Positions 1 through 7,558 of a DNA stretch of 64,000 bases are shown here, piece by piece. The position numbers and the translations under genes are program-made. The notes below the pieces were generated by a model. That model was not told the origin of the DNA. It made no database searches and saw only the letters and a list, made by a program, of their open reading frames with translations. Position 1 is the stretch's first letter. Each line of letters begins with the position of its first letter. Source of the DNA: Nitrosomonadales bacterium (GTDB lineage Bacteria; Pseudomonadota; Gammaproteobacteria; Burkholderiales; Gallionellaceae); NCBI GenBank assembly GCA_016208015.1, contig JACQYW010000010.1:1-64000 (forward strand). Direction: 5' to 3'.

Positions 1-1332
1 GGGGGGGGTAAGAATTTTTGTGTAAACGGTCATTTGGCAGGAAACTGCCGCCACTTTGAAAGGAGTAGCAATGACCGCAGCAAAAGCACTACCCGCAGAT
101 TTAATCGACAGCCTGCTGTCTGGCTATAAGAAGCCCGAAGACCTGATAGGCGAGAACGGCCTACTCAAGCAGCTCACCAAGGCGCTCGTTGAGCGGGCGC
201 TGGATGCCGAGATGGAAGCCCACCTCGGCCATGCCAAGAACGATACCGTCACCAACCCCGCAGGCAACACCCGTAACGGCAAGAGCAGCAAGAAACTCAA
301 GGGCGAGTTCGGCGAACTGCCCATCGAAATTCCCCGTGACCGCAACGGCAGCTTCGAGCCGCAGATCATCCCCAAGCATCAAACCCGCTGGAATGGATTC
401 GACGACAAGATACTGTCGCTCTATGCCCGTGGCATGACCGTGCGCGAGATACAAGGCCACCTGGAAGAAATGTACGGCACCGAGGTGTCGCCCACGCTCA
501 TCTCATCGGTGACCGACGCCGTCATCGAAGAGGTCAAGGCATGGCAGTCCCGCCCTCTGGATGCGCTGTACCCCATCGTCTATCTGGACTGTATCCATGT
601 GAAGGTGCGCGATGCCGGAGCAGTGCGGGCCAAGGCGGTATATCTGGCGCTGGGGATCAACATGGCTGGCGAGAAGGAGTTGCTGGGCATCTGGATCGCC
701 CAGACCGAGGGCGCGAAGTTCTGGCTGCAAGTGGTGACCGAACTCAAGAACCGGGGCGTGCAGGATATCTTCATCGCCTGCGTGGATGGCTTGAAGGGCT
801 TCCCAGAAGCCATCGAGACCGTCTATCCCAAGACCGCCGTGCAGTTGTGTATCGTACACATGGTGCGCTACAGCCTGAACTATGTGAGCTGGAAGCTACG
901 CAAGGAAATTGCGGCCGACCTGCGCACCATCTACGCAGCCGCCACCGTCGAGGAAGCCGAGCAGAACCTGAACGAGTTCGAAGAGAAATGGGGCGCGGCC
1001 TATGCGCCCATCGCTCAATCCTGGCGGCGCAATTGGCCACGCATCATCCCGTTCTTCGATTACCCGCCGGAGATCAGGAAGGTGATCTACACCACCAATG
1101 CGATTGAGTCGGTGAACATGAGTCTGCGCAAGATCACTAAGAACCGGGGCTCGTTCCCAACCGATGAGTCGCTGCTGAAATTATTTTACCTGGCGCTGAA
1201 TAACATCAGCAAGAAATGGACGATGCCGATACGAGATTGGAAGGCGGCACTAAATCGGTTTAGTATCCAGTTTGAGGATCGGATGCCGCAGCAATAGAGA
1301 AATCCCGTTTACACAAAATTCCGGACACCCCC
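1..1332 (+). mobile_element. IS256-family insertion sequence
   Basis: The element is bounded by imperfect terminal inverted repeats. The left one lies at about 1-29 and the right one at 1304-1332. The core TTTTGTGTAAACGG (16-29) is matched by its reverse complement at 1304-1317, and both outer ends run into G/C-rich tips. A single transposase gene fills the space between. The window begins inside or exactly at the left tip (a run of eight G), so the outer left flank and any target-site duplication cannot be seen. Elements of this family usually make an 8-9 bp duplication. The right tip lies inside a host or foreign reading frame (1309-1992). Confidence 0.85.
71..1297 (+). CDS. IS256-family transposase (mutator type)
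   Basis: DDE transposase of 408 residues that cuts and joins the ends of its own element. The catalytic residues are visible: D173 in YLDCIHVKV, D239 in CVDGLKGFPEA and E346 in TTNAIESVN. The family C-X2-H motif follows the second Asp (QLCIVHMVR). ATG at 71 was chosen over the ATG at 56 because AAGGAG lies 7 bases before it. The length is normal for the family (about 400) and the frame is intact, so the copy may be active. It sits between the two terminal repeats of the element. Confidence 0.93.
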   Translation: MTAAKALPADLIDSLLSGYKKPEDLIGENGLLKQLTKALVERALDAEMEAHLGHAKNDTVTNPAGNTRNGKSSKKLKGEFGELPIEIPRDRNGSFEPQIIPKHQTRWNGFDDKILSLYARGMTVREIQGHLEEMYGTEVSPTLISSVTDAVIEEVKAWQSRPLDALYPIVYLDCIHVKVRDAGAVRAKAVYLALGINMAGEKELLGIWIAQTEGAKFWLQVVTELKNRGVQDIFIACVDGLKGFPEAIETVYPKTAVQLCIVHMVRYSLNYVSWKLRKEIAADLRTIYAAATVEEAEQNLNEFEEKWGAAYAPIAQSWRRNWPRIIPFFDYPPEIRKVIYTTNAIESVNMSLRKITKNRGSFPTDESLLKLFYLALNNISKKWTMPIRDWKAALNRFSIQFEDRMPQQ

Positions 1333-1992
1333 AACCCCGAGCACTTTCGATGCCTCCCACTTTTCTTTAAATATGTGCGGCTCTTCGTACACCACTGCAG
1401 CATCCGATTGCATCCAAGTTAAGAACGATTTAGGCACCCGCCCTGTTAGCGCAAGTGCGTGTGCATGATATGGCTCCCCTAGAATCGAGTCTTTCAAAAA
1501 AGAAGTCTCATTAAAGCGAACGTGTAGTTCTTGAGAGCTTGAGTCAATCAGAACCGTTACTTCATTGCGACCTTTCAGTATTTTTGGCGAAAGTCTAGAT
1601 CGTGGATCCTGTCTGCTGTCTGAGCCTGCCTCGTAAACCAATGCATGTGGCCTTAAGAAAATTACATCACCTGCGAACACTGGCTTATTTTCGAGTATAG
1701 CTCGCGCAAAGCTGTACTCTTCAGGAGGTTTATCAAACTTAGGCATACAGCGTTCGGGCTTAAGCACTAAGTCTTGATAGGTCACAGGTTTAAGTTCTGG
1801 ATCCACGAATTCGAGTTCGCATAATGACAGTGGCACTCCGCCAACACGAATACAGCTCAGCTTATTAAGCCCTGTGTTTTCACACAATGTAAATATCCTT
1901 ATATATTCTGCTTGCAAGTCTGCTTTCGTTTTGCACTGATAACCTGAAACAGTTATTGAATGTAGAATTTTGTTGTGCATTTCGTCATTCAT
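1309..1992 (-). CDS. AT-rich hypothetical protein, 3' end probably cut by the IS
   Basis: No family recognised. The frame encodes 227 residues, with no signal peptide or membrane segment. The start at 1992 is supported by GGAAGG about 9 bases upstream. Base composition is clearly more AT-rich than in all neighbours, and codon use differs from theirs, which suggests transfer. The last seven residues (GGVRNFV) and the TAA stop are encoded by the right terminal repeat of the IS256 element. The original protein was therefore probably longer and the gene is likely a 3'-truncated remnant. What the sequence shows is the shared bases; loss of function is inferred. Two palindromes lie upstream of it (2031-2050 and 2059-2080). 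Confidence 0.55.
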   Translation of the reverse strand: MNDEMHNKILHSITVSGYQCKTKADLQAEYIRIFTLCENTGLNKLSCIRVGGVPLSLCELEFVDPELKPVTYQDLVLKPERCMPKFDKPPEEYSFARAILENKPVFAGDVIFLRPHALVYEAGSDSRQDPRSRLSPKILKGRNEVTVLIDSSSQELHVRFNETSFLKDSILGEPYHAHALALTGRVPKSFLTWMQSDAAVVYEEPHIFKEKWEASKVLGVGGVRNFV

Positions 1993-2030
1993 GACGTTAT
2001 CCTTCCAGAATCGAACATGCTAGTGCTGAG

Positions 2031-2050
2031 AACGTCTTTTGTCAGACGTT
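2031..2050. repeat. Inverted repeat upstream of the AT-rich gene
   Basis: AACGTCT at 2031-2037 and AGACGTT at 2044-2050 form perfect 7-base arms around a 6-base spacer. The site lies about 40 bases upstream of the start codon of the gene at 1309-1992, where an operator would sit. No run of T follows, so a terminator is less likely. Function is unknown. Confidence 0.4.
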
Positions 2051-2058
2051 ACCCAATT

Positions 2059-2080
2059 CTAGAGGAAAAGTTTCCTCAAG
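2059..2080. repeat. Near-perfect palindrome just after livF
   Basis: Arms of ten bases with one mismatch (GAGGAAA at 2062-2068 against TTTCCTC at 2071-2077, flanked by CT and AG) are separated by only two bases. It follows the livF stop codon on the minus strand by three bases. The tiny spacer and the lack of a T run speak against a classical terminator, so a protein-binding site is also possible. Confidence 0.35.
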
Positions 2081-2083
2081 AAT

Positions 2084-2794
2084 TTAAGCCCCCAGATACG
2101 CCCGCTGCACCGCATCGCTCCCCAGCAATTCACTCGCCGCACCCGACAAGGTGATCGCCCCGCTCTCCAGCACATAGCCGCGTTGCGCGGCTTCCAGCGC
2201 CAGTTTGGCATTCTGTTCGACCAGCAGGATGGTGACACCCTGAGCCGAAATATCGCGGATGGTCTCGAATATCTTTTCCACCATCAGCGGGGCGAGGCCC
2301 ATGCTGGGTTCGTCGAGCATGAGCAGGGTCGGGTGACTCATCAGCGCGCGCGCCATGGCAACCATCTGCTGCTCGCCGCCGGAGAGTGTGCCCGCGAGTT
2401 GCGTGCGGCGTTCCGCGAGGCGCGGGAACAGGACGTATTGGCGTTCAAGGTCGGCAGCGGTTTCGGCTTTGTCGCTGCGCACGTAAGCGCCCATCAGCAG
2501 GTTCTCTTCCACCGTGAGGCGCGCAAAGATGCCGCGACCTTCGGGTACGAGTGAGATGCCGTTGGCGACGCGCTGATGTGCGGGGATGTGCAGCAGGGAT
2601 CGTTCTTGATAGTTAATCTTGCCGGAAGCGGGGTGCAGCAATCCGGCCAGCGCCTTGAGGGTGGTGGTTTTGCCTGCGCCGTTGCTGCCGATGAGGGTGA
2701 CGAGTTCGCCCTGGGCGATGCTGAGACTGATGCCTTTGAGCGCCTGGATGCCGCCGTAGGAGACCTTCAGGTCTTGGACTTCAAGCAGGCTCAT
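2084..2794 (-). CDS. livF: Branched-chain amino-acid ABC transporter, ATPase LivF
   Basis: One of the two cytoplasmic ATPases that power a LivHM-type permease. The Walker A motif GSNGAGKT is at residues 36-43, followed by the signature LSGGEQQ and the Walker B stretch LLMLDEPS. At 236 residues it is typical of LivF, which is shorter than LivG. Its ATG overlaps the livG stop by four bases (ATGA, 2791-2794), so the two are translationally coupled. It is the last gene of the liv operon. The true substrate cannot be read from the sequence: relatives move leucine-type amino acids, urea or short amides. Confidence 0.92.
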   Translation of the reverse strand: MSLLEVQDLKVSYGGIQALKGISLSIAQGELVTLIGSNGAGKTTTLKALAGLLHPASGKINYQERSLLHIPAHQRVANGISLVPEGRGIFARLTVEENLLMGAYVRSDKAETAADLERQYVLFPRLAERRTQLAGTLSGGEQQMVAMARALMSHPTLLMLDEPSMGLAPLMVEKIFETIRDISAQGVTILLVEQNAKLALEAAQRGYVLESGAITLSGAASELLGSDAVQRAYLGA

Positions 2795-3570
2795 GCCGCC
2801 TCCCCGCCAAGATAGGCCGCAATCACCGCCGGGTCGCGGCGCACTTCTTCCGGCGCGCCTTCGGCGATCTTTTTGCCGTAGTCGAGTACGGCCACACGAT
2901 CACACAAGCCCATGATGAGTTTGACGTCGTGTTCGATGAGCAGCACGGTGATGCCGCTGGCGCGGATCTTTTGCAGCAAGGCTTTCAAGGCGACAGTTTC
3001 GGTCGCGTTCATGCCGGCGGCGGGTTCGTCCAGCGTGAGCAGTTTGGGTTCGGTGGCGAGGGCGCGGGCGATCTCGAGGCGGCGCTGTTCGCCGTAGGAG
3101 AGATGCTTCGCCAGCGTCTGGTGCGCGCAGGTGATGCCGACGTATTCCAGCAATTCGCGCGCGCGCTGCACAGTGGCGCGCTCTTCGGCGCGGGCGGCGG
3201 CATTTCTTGTGAGAGCGCCCCAGATGCCGGTGCGCGTGCGCAGGTGGCGGCCGACCATGATGTTCTCCAGCGCGCTCATGTTGGCGAACAGGCGGATGTT
3301 CTGGAAAGTGCGCGCGATGCCGGCTTGCGCGAGCAGGTGCGGTTTGCAGCGGGTGTAGCTTTGTCCGGCGAACTGGAATGAACCGCTATCGAGTTGATAC
3401 AAGCCGGTGACGACGTTGAACAGCGTGGTCTTGCCTGCGCCGTTGGGGCCGATGAGGCCGTAAATATCGCCGCGATGGATGTGCAGCGACACGTCGGCCA
3501 GCGCGGTCACGCCGCCGAAGTGCTTGCCGACATTCGTGAGTTCAAGCAGGGTTTTATCCGATGCGGTCAT
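2791..3570 (-). CDS. livG: Branched-chain amino-acid ABC transporter, ATPase LivG
   Basis: Second ATPase of the transporter, 259 residues. Walker A GPNGAGKT is at 41-48, with signature LSYGEQRR and Walker B LLTLDEPAAGMN. The C-terminal part (YGKKIAEGAPEEV, then AYLGGEAA) is the usual LivG ending. It is separated from livM by about 126 bases that hold a large imperfect palindrome, whereas its junction with livF is a four-base overlap. LivG and LivF would form the ATPase heterodimer under LivH and LivM. Confidence 0.93.
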   Translation of the reverse strand: MTASDKTLLELTNVGKHFGGVTALADVSLHIHRGDIYGLIGPNGAGKTTLFNVVTGLYQLDSGSFQFAGQSYTRCKPHLLAQAGIARTFQNIRLFANMSALENIMVGRHLRTRTGIWGALTRNAAARAEERATVQRARELLEYVGITCAHQTLAKHLSYGEQRRLEIARALATEPKLLTLDEPAAGMNATETVALKALLQKIRASGITVLLIEHDVKLIMGLCDRVAVLDYGKKIAEGAPEEVRRDPAVIAAYLGGEAA

Positions 3571-3575
3571 AACGT

Positions 3576-3701
3576 AATAAAACCCAAATTTCTAAGCCAG
3601 ACTAGGCGCGCGCGAAAAATCGCAGCGCCGCATATGCGGTATATGTAAGCAAGATTTTTCGCGCGCAACGACGTATGGCGACGAAACTTTGGGATTTTAT
3701 T
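3576..3701. repeat. 126-bp imperfect palindrome between livM and livG
   Basis: Three nested inverted pairs share one centre. The outer pair (3576-3591 with 3684-3701) reads AATAAAACCCAAATTT against a near-complement with one indel and one mismatch. The middle pair (3608-3621 with 3653-3666) is a perfect 14-base GCGCGCGAAAAATC. Near the centre is the perfect palindrome CCGCATATGCGG (3628-3639). The livM stop codon (3697-3699) lies inside the outer right arm. This could be a MITE- or REP-like insertion or an RNA structure that sets the LivM to LivG ratio. No other copy was noticed in the window. Confidence 0.7.
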
Positions 3702-4791
3702 TGGAGGCGTCATAGACCGTCTCCTGTTCCTGATGAAGCACGCTGTCGTCGGCATCGAACTCGCGGCGGCGCTGGGTGGATGGCCACAACCCGGCGGGAC
3801 GCCACAGCATGACCAGGATCAACGCCAGGCCGAACATCAGCATGCGCAGACTTTCCGGATCGACCACCACCTTCCCGAGCAGCATCTGCTGCACCGGCCC
3901 GGCCGCGTTGCGGAACAGTTCCGGCAATGCCACCAGCAGCACGCCGCCCAGCACCACGCCGCCGACGTTGCCCATGCCGCCCAGCACCACCATGCACAGC
4001 ACCATGATGGATTCCATGAGGCTGAAACTCTCGGGACTGACGAAGCCCTGGAAGCCCGCGAACAGGCCGCCGGAGATGCCGCCGAAGGTCGCGCCCATGG
4101 CGAAGGCGAGCAGCTTGATGTTGCGCGTGTTGATGCCCATCGCCGAGGCGGCCACTTCGTCTTCGCGTATCGCCACCCAGGCGCGGCCGATGCGCGAATC
4201 TTCCAGGCGGCGCGAAACGAAGATCACCAGCAGCGTGAACGCGAGGAACAGGTAGTAATGCAGATGCACGTCGTCCACGCGCATGCCCATCCACTCGTAA
4301 GAACTGCCGAAGGAGAAGCCGCCGATCTGCAACGGGTCGATGGCGCTGATGCCTTGCGGGCCGTTGGTGATGTTGACCGGCGCGTTCAGGTTGTTGAGGA
4401 AGATGCGGATGATCTCGCCGAAACCGAGCGTGACGATGGCGAGGTAGTCGCCGCGCAACTTGAGCGTTGGCGCGCCGAGCAGCACACCGAAACCGCAAGC
4501 GATGAGCGCACCCAGCGGCAGCACCACATACATCGGCCAGTGCAGGCCGAACTGCGGCGAACCGAGCAAGGCATAGGTGTAGGCACCCACGGCAAAGAAC
4601 GCGATGTAGCCCAGGTCGAGCAGGCCCGCGTAGCCGACCACGATGTTGAGGCCGAGTGCCAGCATGATGTAGAGCAAGGCAAAATCGGCGATGCGCACCC
4701 AGCCGTGGCCGAACAGCGCGTCGATGATGAAGGGCAGCGCCAGCAGGGCGAGGGCGAGGGTGAGATGGCCGGATGAACGGTGCAGCTTCAT
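3697..4791 (-). CDS. livM: Branched-chain amino-acid ABC permease LivM
   Basis: Inner-membrane permease of 364 residues, rich in hydrophobic helices (about eight to ten). It carries the family stretch LKLRGDYLAIVTLGFGEI and a later segment with SRIGRAWVAIREDE that contacts the ATPases. The ATG at 4791 overlaps the livH stop by four bases (4788-4791). A much longer frame continues upstream through livH, but that part is a shadow. The C-terminal tail is hydrophilic and ends inside the palindromic element, so its last residues may have been altered by that insertion. Confidence 0.92.
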   Translation of the reverse strand: MKLHRSSGHLTLALALLALPFIIDALFGHGWVRIADFALLYIMLALGLNIVVGYAGLLDLGYIAFFAVGAYTYALLGSPQFGLHWPMYVVLPLGALIACGFGVLLGAPTLKLRGDYLAIVTLGFGEIIRIFLNNLNAPVNITNGPQGISAIDPLQIGGFSFGSSYEWMGMRVDDVHLHYYLFLAFTLLVIFVSRRLEDSRIGRAWVAIREDEVAASAMGINTRNIKLLAFAMGATFGGISGGLFAGFQGFVSPESFSLMESIMVLCMVVLGGMGNVGGVVLGGVLLVALPELFRNAAGPVQQMLLGKVVVDPESLRMLMFGLALILVMLWRPAGLWPSTQRRREFDADDSVLHQEQETVYDASK

Positions 4792-5711
4792 GCGCGCTCC
4801 GCCAGTTTCTCGCCGAGCAGGCCGGAGGGGCGGAACACAAGCACCGCGATCAGCACGAAGAATGCGAACACATCCTGATAGTGGCTGCCGAGAAAGCCGC
4901 CGGTGAGGTCGCCGATGTAACCCGCTCCCAGGCTCTCGATAAGCCCCAGCAACACGCCGCCCAGCATCGCGCCGCGCAGGTTGCCGATGCCGCCCAACAC
5001 TGCGGCGGTGAAGGCCTTGAGGCCGAGCATGAAGCCCATGTAGTAATGCACGATGCCGTAGTTGGCGCTGACCATGAAACCCGCGATGGCGGCGAGCGCG
5101 GAGCCGAGCATGAAGGTGACGGAGATGACGCGGTTGATGTCCACGCCCATCAGCGTGGCGGCGGCGGGATTCTCGGCCACGGCGCGCATGGCGCGACCGG
5201 TGCGGGTCTGGTGCACCAGCCACATCAGCCCGGCCATGATGACGAGCGCGACGATGACGATGACGATCTGCACGTCGTTCATCACCGCGCCGCCGAGATG
5301 GTGCGAGGTGCTGGCGAACGGCAGGTTGAAGGAATGGTATTCGCGCCCCCAGATCATCATCGCGAGGTTCTGCAGCACGATGGAGACGCCGATGGCGGTG
5401 ATGAGCGGCGCCAGACGCGGCGCATTGCGCAGCGGGCGGTAGGCGATGCGCTCGATGCTGTAGCCCAGTGCCATGCACACGGCGACGGCCGCCATCAGGC
5501 TCAGCAATACGGCCAACACGGGTGCGAATGCCGCAGCAAGCAGGGATTGCAACACAGTCAGCGCGATCATCGCGCCTATCATCACCACTTCGCCGTGGGC
5601 GAAGTTGATGAGACCGAGGATGCCGTAGACCATGGTGTAGCCCAGCGCCACCAGCGCATACACGCTGCCCTGCACCAGGCCGTTGATGATCTGCTGAAAG
5701 AAGATATCCAC
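4788..5711 (-). CDS. livH: Branched-chain amino-acid ABC permease LivH
   Basis: Inner-membrane permease of 307 residues, partner of LivM. The N-terminus has the family pattern GLVQGSVYALVALGYTMVYG followed by LINFAHGEV, and the coupling region reads TRTGRAMRAVAENPAAA. Length and hydrophobic profile are normal. It is the first permease gene after livJ. A hairpin with a T-rich tail lies between livJ and livH, so fewer transcripts would be expected to reach this gene than the binding-protein gene. Confidence 0.92.
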   Translation of the reverse strand: MDIFFQQIINGLVQGSVYALVALGYTMVYGILGLINFAHGEVVMIGAMIALTVLQSLLAAAFAPVLAVLLSLMAAVAVCMALGYSIERIAYRPLRNAPRLAPLITAIGVSIVLQNLAMMIWGREYHSFNLPFASTSHHLGGAVMNDVQIVIVIVALVIMAGLMWLVHQTRTGRAMRAVAENPAAATLMGVDINRVISVTFMLGSALAAIAGFMVSANYGIVHYYMGFMLGLKAFTAAVLGGIGNLRGAMLGGVLLGLIESLGAGYIGDLTGGFLGSHYQDVFAFFVLIAVLVFRPSGLLGEKLAERA

Positions 5712-5737
5712 GGTTACTTGTGCGATCTATACAAAGA

Positions 5738-5764
5738 AAAAGCGACACACATGGTGTCGCTTTT
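5738..5764 (-). terminator. Attenuating terminator between livJ and livH
   Basis: A perfect 11-base stem (5738-5748 with 5754-5764) has a 5-base loop and is followed on the minus strand by a T-rich tract. It lies 17 bases after the livJ stop and before livH. In binding-protein transporters such an element lets the binding protein be made in excess over the membrane parts. That role is inferred from position. Confidence 0.7.
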
Positions 5765-5781
5765 GCTCACTGCCGAATGCA

Positions 5782-6957
5782 TCACGGTTTGGCTGCGGAC
5801 GCGCCGCCCATCGTCTGCACGACTTGCCATTTGCCCTGACGCGCCTGATACAGGGTGACTGCACCGCCCTTAATGTCACCCTTCTCGTCGAAAGCGATCT
5901 TCGCAGTGACACCCTCGAGTTCGACCTTGCCGATCTCCGGTAGGTATTTGGCAGGCTCGGCGGAACCGGCCTTTTGCATGGCGGCGATCATCACGTTGAC
6001 CGCGTCGTAGCAATATGGCGCGTAAAGCTGGATGGGCTGCTTGAATTGCGCCTCATAGCGTTTGGCAAAATCACGTCCGCTCGGCATGACATCCAGCGGC
6101 ACGCCGGGCAGGGAAGCATAGGTACCCTCCACCGCCGCACCGGCCAAGTCGATCAGCTTGGGCGTATAGCCGCCGTCGCCCATCATGAACTGCGTCTTCA
6201 TGCCGAGAGAGCGCAACTGCTTGACCATCGGCACGCCCTGCGGGTCCATGCCGCCGAAGAACAGCAGTTCGGGCTGCTTGCCCTTGATCGAAGTCAGCAC
6301 GGCGGTGAAGTCCACCGCCTTGTCGGTGGTGTACTCGCGTGCAATGATCTTTGCGCCGTTGGCTTCGGCCGATTTGACGAACTCGTCCGCCAAGCCCTGA
6401 CCGTAGGCGGTGCGGTCGTCGATCACCGCGATGCTCTTGAGTCCCAGCACTTTGACGGCGAATTCGCCCAGCGCCTTGCCCTGCTGCGCGTCGTTGGTCA
6501 TCACGCGGAACGCGGTGTTGTAGCCCTGTGCGGTGAATTTGACTGCGGTGGCGGAGGGAGAGATTTGCGGGATGCCGTTTTTGAAGTAGATGGAGGAAGC
6601 GGGAATGCTGGTGCCGGAATTGAGGTGGCCGATCACGCCGTTCACTTTGGCATCCACCAGTTTTTGCGCCACGATGGTCGCGGTCTTGGGGTCGGTCTGG
6701 TCGTCTTCGCTGAGCAACTCGAAGCGCGCTTTCTTGCCGCCTATGGTCACGCCCTTGGCATTGGCATCGTCGATGGCCATGCGCGTGCCGTATTCGTTGT
6801 CCTTGCCGATGTGCGCCTGCGGGCCGGTGAGCGGGCCGGCGGCGCCGATCTTGATCACCAGTTCATCGGATGCCGCGGTCGAAGCGGTCTCGCTCTTGCC
6901 GCATCCGGCAATGGCGACGACAAGCGCCGCCAGCAATACAAATCTGTTGATCAACAT
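5782..6957 (-). CDS. livJ: Lipid-anchored amino-acid-binding protein (LivJ/LivK type)
   Basis: Substrate-binding component of the liv transporter. ATG at 6957 gives 391 residues and a lipoprotein signal (RFVLLAALVVAIAGC) with the lipidated Cys at 19. The longer frame starting at 7041 would bury this signal and is rejected. The body is a type I periplasmic binding fold: IKIGAAGPLTGPQ near the N-terminus, then DDQTDPKTATIVAQKLVD and AVIDDRTAYGQGLADEF. A lipid anchor is unusual for the classic LivJ of enteric bacteria but common in other groups. A strong promoter lies directly upstream. Confidence 0.9.
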   Translation of the reverse strand: MLINRFVLLAALVVAIAGCGKSETASTAASDELVIKIGAAGPLTGPQAHIGKDNEYGTRMAIDDANAKGVTIGGKKARFELLSEDDQTDPKTATIVAQKLVDAKVNGVIGHLNSGTSIPASSIYFKNGIPQISPSATAVKFTAQGYNTAFRVMTNDAQQGKALGEFAVKVLGLKSIAVIDDRTAYGQGLADEFVKSAEANGAKIIAREYTTDKAVDFTAVLTSIKGKQPELLFFGGMDPQGVPMVKQLRSLGMKTQFMMGDGGYTPKLIDLAGAAVEGTYASLPGVPLDVMPSGRDFAKRYEAQFKQPIQLYAPYCYDAVNVMIAAMQKAGSAEPAKYLPEIGKVELEGVTAKIAFDEKGDIKGGAVTLYQARQGKWQVVQTMGGASAAKP

Positions 6958-6991
6958 ATTGAAATTCGGTCGGTAAATTAAGGATGGCCGG

Positions 6992-7020
6992 ATTATGCGT
7001 AGGCCCCTATCCCTTGTCAA
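6992..7020 (-). promoter_or_regulatory. Sigma70-type promoter of livJ
   Basis: On the minus strand TTGACA (7015-7020) is followed after exactly 17 bases by CATAAT (6992-6997). This is six of six and five of six consensus bases. The livJ start codon lies about 35 bases downstream of the -10 box. Confidence 0.75.
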
Positions 7021-7041
7021 ATAAGCGTTTTGTGGCAACAA

Positions 7042-7065
7042 AAAAGCCGACTTGCGTCGGCTTTT
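7042..7065 (-). terminator. Rho-independent terminator after the small cytochrome c gene
   Basis: A perfect 10-base stem AAAAGCCGAC / GTCGGCTTTT with a 4-base loop is followed on the minus strand by a run of T. It lies 25 bases after the stop of the cytochrome gene at 7090 and just before the livJ promoter, separating the two units. Confidence 0.85.
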
Positions 7066-7089
7066 CTGGACTTCCTGCGAACCCGGGAA

Positions 7090-7407
7090 TTACAGGCTCA
7101 GAACCCACTTGACCAGTTCCTTGATTTCAGCTTCCGGAACTTTGGGGGAATTCGGCGGCATCGGCATGGTGCCCCAAACGCCGGAACCACCCTTGGCTAC
7201 TTTGGCTTCCAGCTTGGCTGCTGCGCCAGCGTCGCCCTTGTACTTCTTGGCCACGTCCATGTATGCCGGGCCAATCAGCTTCTTGTCGATGGTATGGCAA
7301 GCAGTGCAGCCATTCTTCTTGGCCAGCGGCGACATTTCTGCTGCCATTGCGGAACCGGCGACCATCAGGCCGGCTGCGGCGATCATGCTGATAACGATAG
7401 ATTTCAT
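7090..7407 (-). CDS. Periplasmic monohaem cytochrome c (c551/c8-like)
   Basis: Small soluble electron carrier of 105 residues. A signal peptide ends near AMA-AE (residues 20-24). The haem site CTACH is at 34-38, and the axial Met is probably M83 in the c551-like stretch MPMPPN. GGAG lies 7 bases before the ATG. The C-terminal 70 residues closely resemble those of the next cytochrome upstream (7559-7981), which suggests a tandem duplication. It has its own promoter (7468-7495) and terminator. Partners are not visible; donation to a terminal oxidase or acceptance from outer electron-transfer proteins is possible. Confidence 0.9.
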   Translation of the reverse strand: MKSIVISMIAAAGLMVAGSAMAAEMSPLAKKNGCTACHTIDKKLIGPAYMDVAKKYKGDAGAAAKLEAKVAKGGSGVWGTMPMPPNSPKVPEAEIKELVKWVLSL

Positions 7408-7467
7408 TTTCTCTCCATTTATAGGTTTGACTACATTTGAAACGTGCGGAGCGCTTACCCCGCCCGC

Positions 7468-7495
7468 ATTCTAAACAACCCCGCGTGAATTGCAA
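7468..7495 (-). promoter_or_regulatory. Probable promoter of the small cytochrome c gene
   Basis: TTGCAA (7490-7495) and TAGAAT (7468-7473) are separated by 16 bases on the minus strand, about 60 bases upstream of the cytochrome start at 7407. It would allow this cytochrome to be expressed apart from the lipoprotein cytochrome upstream. Confidence 0.5.
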
Positions 7496-7558
7496 ACCCG
7501 CAGTTCTGTCAGCCAATAACGCCGCTGCCCGGTACCGCGTTGACACGCAGCAATCCGG

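Noticed and set aside
3697-5748. 683-residue frame joining livM to an upstream segment
   Set aside because: The upstream 319 codons are an Arg-rich shadow of livH; the livM start at 4791 with a 4-base overlap explains the region.
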